Shown here one piece after another: positions 60,701-64,000 of a stretch of 64,000 bases of DNA; within the stretch, counting starts at the first letter, position 1, and every line of letters begins with the position of its first letter. Source of the DNA: Sulfurovum sp. (GTDB lineage Bacteria > Campylobacterota > Campylobacteria > Campylobacterales > Sulfurovaceae). The stretch covers positions 1 through 64,000 of the forward strand of contig JAMOTA010000013.1 in NCBI GenBank assembly GCA_027068435.1, in the 5' to 3' direction. The notes beneath the pieces were generated by a model. It was given only the letters and a program-made list of their open reading frames with translations, had not been told where the DNA came from and did no database searches. A program made the position numbers and the translations under genes.

Positions 60701-61290
60701 TGAATACAACAGTAATTAAAACAAGTGATTTGCCACAGGCGTTTTTAGAAGTTCATCCACATAATCTTTACCTTTATTGTAAAGCATATGCTGCAGGACT
60801 TAGAGCTAACACAGCACAGACTAAAACTAGATCTGATGTACGTGGTGGTGGTAAAAAGCCATGGGCTCAAAAAGGTGGAGGACGTGCAAGAGCAGGTTCT
60901 TTAAGATCTCCAATATTCGTTGGTGGAGGGGTTGCATTTGGTCCTTCTACAAACAGAAACTATGATCAAAAAGTGAATAAAAAGCAAAAGAAATTAGCGC
61001 TTTATCATGCATTAGCAGAGATGGCAGCAAATGAAAAACTTTTTGTTGTAGATAGCATTTCTATTGAATCAGGTAAAACAAAAGATGCGATTGCATTTGT
61101 AAATGGTCTTGAGCAAAGAGATGTACTTGTAGTAAAAGAGATGATTGATGATAAGACTTTCTTAGCATTTAGAAATCTTCAAAACGCATACCTTATTGAA
61201 TCAAATGAGCTTAATGCTTATCTTGCTGCTGCATATCACTCAATTGTGATTGAAAAAGCAATATTTGATAAATTGACGAAAGAGGCTTAA
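60700..61290 (+). CDS. rplD: 50S ribosomal protein L4
   Basis: [40 protein letters not shown]. Confidence 0.98.
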   Translation: MNTTVIKTSDLPQAFLEVHPHNLYLYCKAYAAGLRANTAQTKTRSDVRGGGKKPWAQKGGGRARAGSLRSPIFVGGGVAFGPSTNRNYDQKVNKKQKKLALYHALAEMAANEKLFVVDSISIESGKTKDAIAFVNGLEQRDVLVVKEMIDDKTFLAFRNLQNAYLIESNELNAYLAAAYHSIVIEKAIFDKLTKEA

Positions 61291-61291
61291 T

Positions 61292-61573
61292 ATGGCAGAT
61301 ATTACAGATATTAAAGCAATTATGTATACAGAGAAGAGTTTAGCTCTTCAAGAAAGTGGTGTCATTGTGGTTCAAACAAGTCCAAGAATGACTAAAAATG
61401 GTCTTAAAGAAGTTTTTAGAGAATTCTTTGGGATTAATCCACTTAGAGTAAACTCAATGAGAGTAAACGGTAAAGTGAAGAGATTTAAAGGTATCGAAGG
61501 TAAAAGACCAGACACTAAAAAGTTCTATGTCTTACTTCCAGAAGATGCAAAAATCGAAAGCTTAGCGGTATAA
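61292..61573 (+). CDS. rplW: 50S ribosomal protein L23
   Basis: [21 protein letters not shown]; position in operon. Confidence 0.97.
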   Translation: MADITDIKAIMYTEKSLALQESGVIVVQTSPRMTKNGLKEVFREFFGINPLRVNSMRVNGKVKRFKGIEGKRPDTKKFYVLLPEDAKIESLAV

Positions 61574-61582
61574 GGAGAGTAG

Positions 61583-62419
61583 ATGGCAATTAAAACATAT
61601 AAACCAACCACACCTTCACGTCGTTATATGACTAACCTTGATAGTAGTGATATCACTGCTAAAGCAAGTGTTAGAGCTCTACTTAAAAATCTTCCAAGAT
61701 CAGCAGGTAGAAACAGTAACGGTAGAATCACATCTCGTCACAGAGAAGCAGGTGCTAAAAAACTATACAGAATTATTGACTTTAAAAGAAATAAATTTAA
61801 TGTTGAAGGTACTGTTGCAACAATTGAGTACGATCCATATAGAAACTGTAGAATTTGTCTTATCAAATATGTTGATGGTGACAGAAGATACGTACTTCAA
61901 CCAAAAGGTCTTAACGTAGGTGATAAAATTATGTCAGCAGAGTCTGGACTTGATATTAAAACTGGTAACACAATGAAGTTAAAAAGTATTCCTGTTGGAA
62001 CACTTGTACACAATATTGAAATGAGTCCTGGTCATGGTGGTCAAATCGCACGTTCAGCGGGTGGTTATGCACAAATCATGGGTAGAGATGGTAAATACGT
62101 TTCTCTTAGACTTCCTTCATCAGAGATGAGATATATCCTTGGTGAGTGTCTTGCAACTATCGGTACAGTTGGAAATGAAGATTTCTCAAATATTGTTATC
62201 GGTAAAGCTGGTAGAAGTCGTCACCTTGGTATTAGACCACAAACACGTGGATCTGCGATGAACCCAATTGATCACCCACACGGTGGTGGTGAAGGTAAAA
62301 CGAATTCAGGTCGTCATCCAGTATCTCCATGGGGTACACCAGCTAAAGGGTTTAAGACTCGTAAGAAAAAAGCTAGCGATAAGTTAATTATCTCTAAAAA
62401 GAAAACAGGTAGGGGCTAA
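61583..62419 (+). CDS. rplB: 50S ribosomal protein L2
   Basis: [32 protein letters not shown]. Confidence 0.98.
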   Translation: MAIKTYKPTTPSRRYMTNLDSSDITAKASVRALLKNLPRSAGRNSNGRITSRHREAGAKKLYRIIDFKRNKFNVEGTVATIEYDPYRNCRICLIKYVDGDRRYVLQPKGLNVGDKIMSAESGLDIKTGNTMKLKSIPVGTLVHNIEMSPGHGGQIARSAGGYAQIMGRDGKYVSLRLPSSEMRYILGECLATIGTVGNEDFSNIVIGKAGRSRHLGIRPQTRGSAMNPIDHPHGGGEGKTNSGRHPVSPWGTPAKGFKTRKKKASDKLIISKKKTGRG

Positions 62420-62422
62420 GAT

Positions 62423-62701
62423 ATGGCAAGATCGACAAAAAAAGGTCCATTTATCGATGGTCACCTAATGAAAAAAGTATTAGCAGCAAAAGAAGCTGGA
62501 GATAAAAAACCAATCAAAACTTGGTCAAGAAGATCTGTGATTTTCCCTGAGTTTATTGGTTTAACAATTAATGTACATAATGGTAGACAATTTATTCCTG
62601 TATTTGTTACAGAGAATCATGTTGGATATAAGCTTGGCGAATTTTCACCAACAAGAACATTTAGGGGCCATAAAGGTTCTGTTCAGAAGAAAGTAGGTTA
62701 A
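62423..62701 (+). CDS. rpsS: 30S ribosomal protein S19
   Basis: [33 protein letters not shown]. Confidence 0.98.
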   Translation: MARSTKKGPFIDGHLMKKVLAAKEAGDKKPIKTWSRRSVIFPEFIGLTINVHNGRQFIPVFVTENHVGYKLGEFSPTRTFRGHKGSVQKKVG

Positions 62702-62702
62702 T

Positions 62703-63041
62703 ATGAGTAGAGCATTATTAAAATTTGTAAGAGTTTCACCTACAAAAGCTAGACTTATTGCTAGAGAAGTACAAGGTATGAACGCAGAGTTAGCATTGGC
62801 TTCTTTAGAGTTTATGCCTAATAAAGCAGCAGGTATCATTTCAAAAGTAATTGCATCAGCAGTAGCTAACGGTGATTTTGAACCAGAAGAAGTTGTTATT
62901 ACTTCTTGTAGAGTAGATAAAGCAGCGGTAATGAAAAGATGGAGACCAAGAGCTAGAGGTACAGCTTCTAGAATCATTAAACCAACAGCACACATTCTTG
63001 TAGAAGTTGGCGTAGCTGAAAAAACTGAGAAGGACGCGTAA
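62703..63041 (+). CDS. rplV: 50S ribosomal protein L22
   Basis: [19 protein letters not shown]; operon position. Confidence 0.97.
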   Translation: MSRALLKFVRVSPTKARLIAREVQGMNAELALASLEFMPNKAAGIISKVIASAVANGDFEPEEVVITSCRVDKAAVMKRWRPRARGTASRIIKPTAHILVEVGVAEKTEKDA

Positions 63042-63748
63042 TGGGTCAAAAAGTAAATCCTATAGGTCTTAGACTTGGAATCAATAGAAACTGGGAATCA
63101 AGATGGTTTCCAGCAAAAGGAAGAACTGCTGAGTTTATCGCTGAAGATTATAAAATCAGAAAATTCCTAAAAAAAGAACTTTTCTATGCTGGTGTTTCTA
63201 ACATTATCATCGAAAGAACTGTTAAAAAGTTAAGAGTAAACATTGTAACTGCTCGTCCTGGTATCATTATTGGTAAAAAAGGTGCAGACATTGAGAAACT
63301 TAAAGCAACACTTATCAAAATGCTTGGTAAAGATGTAGCGATTAACATTAAAGAAGAGAAACGTCCACAAGCTTCAGGTCAACTGGCTGCTGAAAATGTT
63401 GCAACTCAACTTGAGAGAAGAACTGCATTTAGACGTGCGATGAAAAAAGTAATTCAAGGAGCACTTAAATCAGGTGCAAAAGGAATTAAAGTTTCTGTTT
63501 CTGGTCGTCTTGGTGGTGCTGAAATGGCAAGAACTGAGTGGTACTTAGAAGGACGTGTTCCTCTTCATACGCTTAGAGCTAAAATCGATTATGGTTTTGC
63601 AGAAGCACATACTACTTATGGTATTGTTGGTGTTAAAGTATGGATCTTCAAAGGTGAAGTTCTTGCTAAAGGTATCCAAGCAGAGCCAAAAGAAGAGAAA
63701 AAAGGTGGTAGAAGACCATCTAACAGAAATAATAAAAGAGGTGAATAA
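63041..63748 (+). CDS. rpsC: 30S ribosomal protein S3
   Basis: [23 protein letters not shown]. Confidence 0.98.
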   Translation: MGQKVNPIGLRLGINRNWESRWFPAKGRTAEFIAEDYKIRKFLKKELFYAGVSNIIIERTVKKLRVNIVTARPGIIIGKKGADIEKLKATLIKMLGKDVAINIKEEKRPQASGQLAAENVATQLERRTAFRRAMKKVIQGALKSGAKGIKVSVSGRLGGAEMARTEWYLEGRVPLHTLRAKIDYGFAEAHTTYGIVGVKVWIFKGEVLAKGIQAEPKEEKKGGRRPSNRNNKRGE

Positions 63749-63750
63749 CA

Positions 63751-64000
63751 ATGTTAATGCCTAAAAGAACCAAATGGAGAAAGCAGATGAAAGGCCGTAA
63801 CCGCGGCAAGGCTTTCAGAGGGTATAAAATTGAATTTGGTGATATCGCAATCAAAGCTGTTGAAGCTGGTAGAATTGACTCACGTCAAATCGAATCTGCG
63901 CGTATTACAATGACAAGAAAAATTAACCGTACAGGTAAAACTTGGATTAGAGTTTTCCCTGATAAACCACTTACTGCTAAACCACTTGAAACAAGAATGG
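63751..64000 (+). CDS. rplP: 50S ribosomal protein L16 (truncated by window end)
   Basis: Translation from ATG at 63751: [83 protein letters not shown]. Confidence 0.96.
   Translation, partial: MLMPKRTKWRKQMKGRNRGKAFRGYKIEFGDIAIKAVEAGRIDSRQIESARITMTRKINRTGKTWIRVFPDKPLTAKPLETRM

Noticed and set aside
62645-63049. 134-aa - strand ORF antisense to rplV
   Set aside because: Opposite a ribosomal protein gene; shadow ORF.

Overview
AT-rich 64 kb chromosomal window. The gene families (SoxCDYZ, DUF309, the class Ia NrdA layout, a MutS-HNH protein, GCTATAAT-type promoters) suggest a Campylobacterota member, probably Sulfurovum/Sulfurimonas-like; this is inference, and no search was run. From the left edge it contains: the 3' end of a 5S rRNA; an outer-membrane porin-like gene; a soxCDYZ-rhodanese cluster; prfA/rpsT; glmM-lspA; nrdA and nrdB; pcm; a large secreted Ig/beta-propeller-like protein; a chaA-like antiporter; a Bat/MoxR-type aerotolerance gene set interrupted by a cytochrome c peroxidase and a putative periplasmic-sensor/hybrid-kinase cassette; an L,D-transpeptidase; coaE-dapF; a GGDEF protein; thrS-infC; an AAA ATPase + TOPRIM-like pair and a MutS-HNH gene between infC and rpmI-rplT; an MscS channel; an FTR-rhodanese fusion; a GMC oxidoreductase pair; a LysM-NlpC/P60 protein; ilvD; six tRNAs (one upstream of the GGDEF gene, five between ilvD and ffs); the SRP RNA; and the start of the S10 ribosomal protein operon, running off the right edge. 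No CRISPR array, IS element or prophage was recognised. Most notable candidates: (i) an unannotated 37-aa single-TM ORF at 15120-15233 whose ribosome-binding region is perfectly complementary to sequences both upstream and downstream, resembling a type I toxin mRNA; (ii) the AAA/TOPRIM pair plus MutS-HNH splitting the thrS-infC / rpmI-rplT neighbourhood; (iii) a PilJ-N-like / NIT-like putative three-component sensor cassette embedded in a split bat operon.
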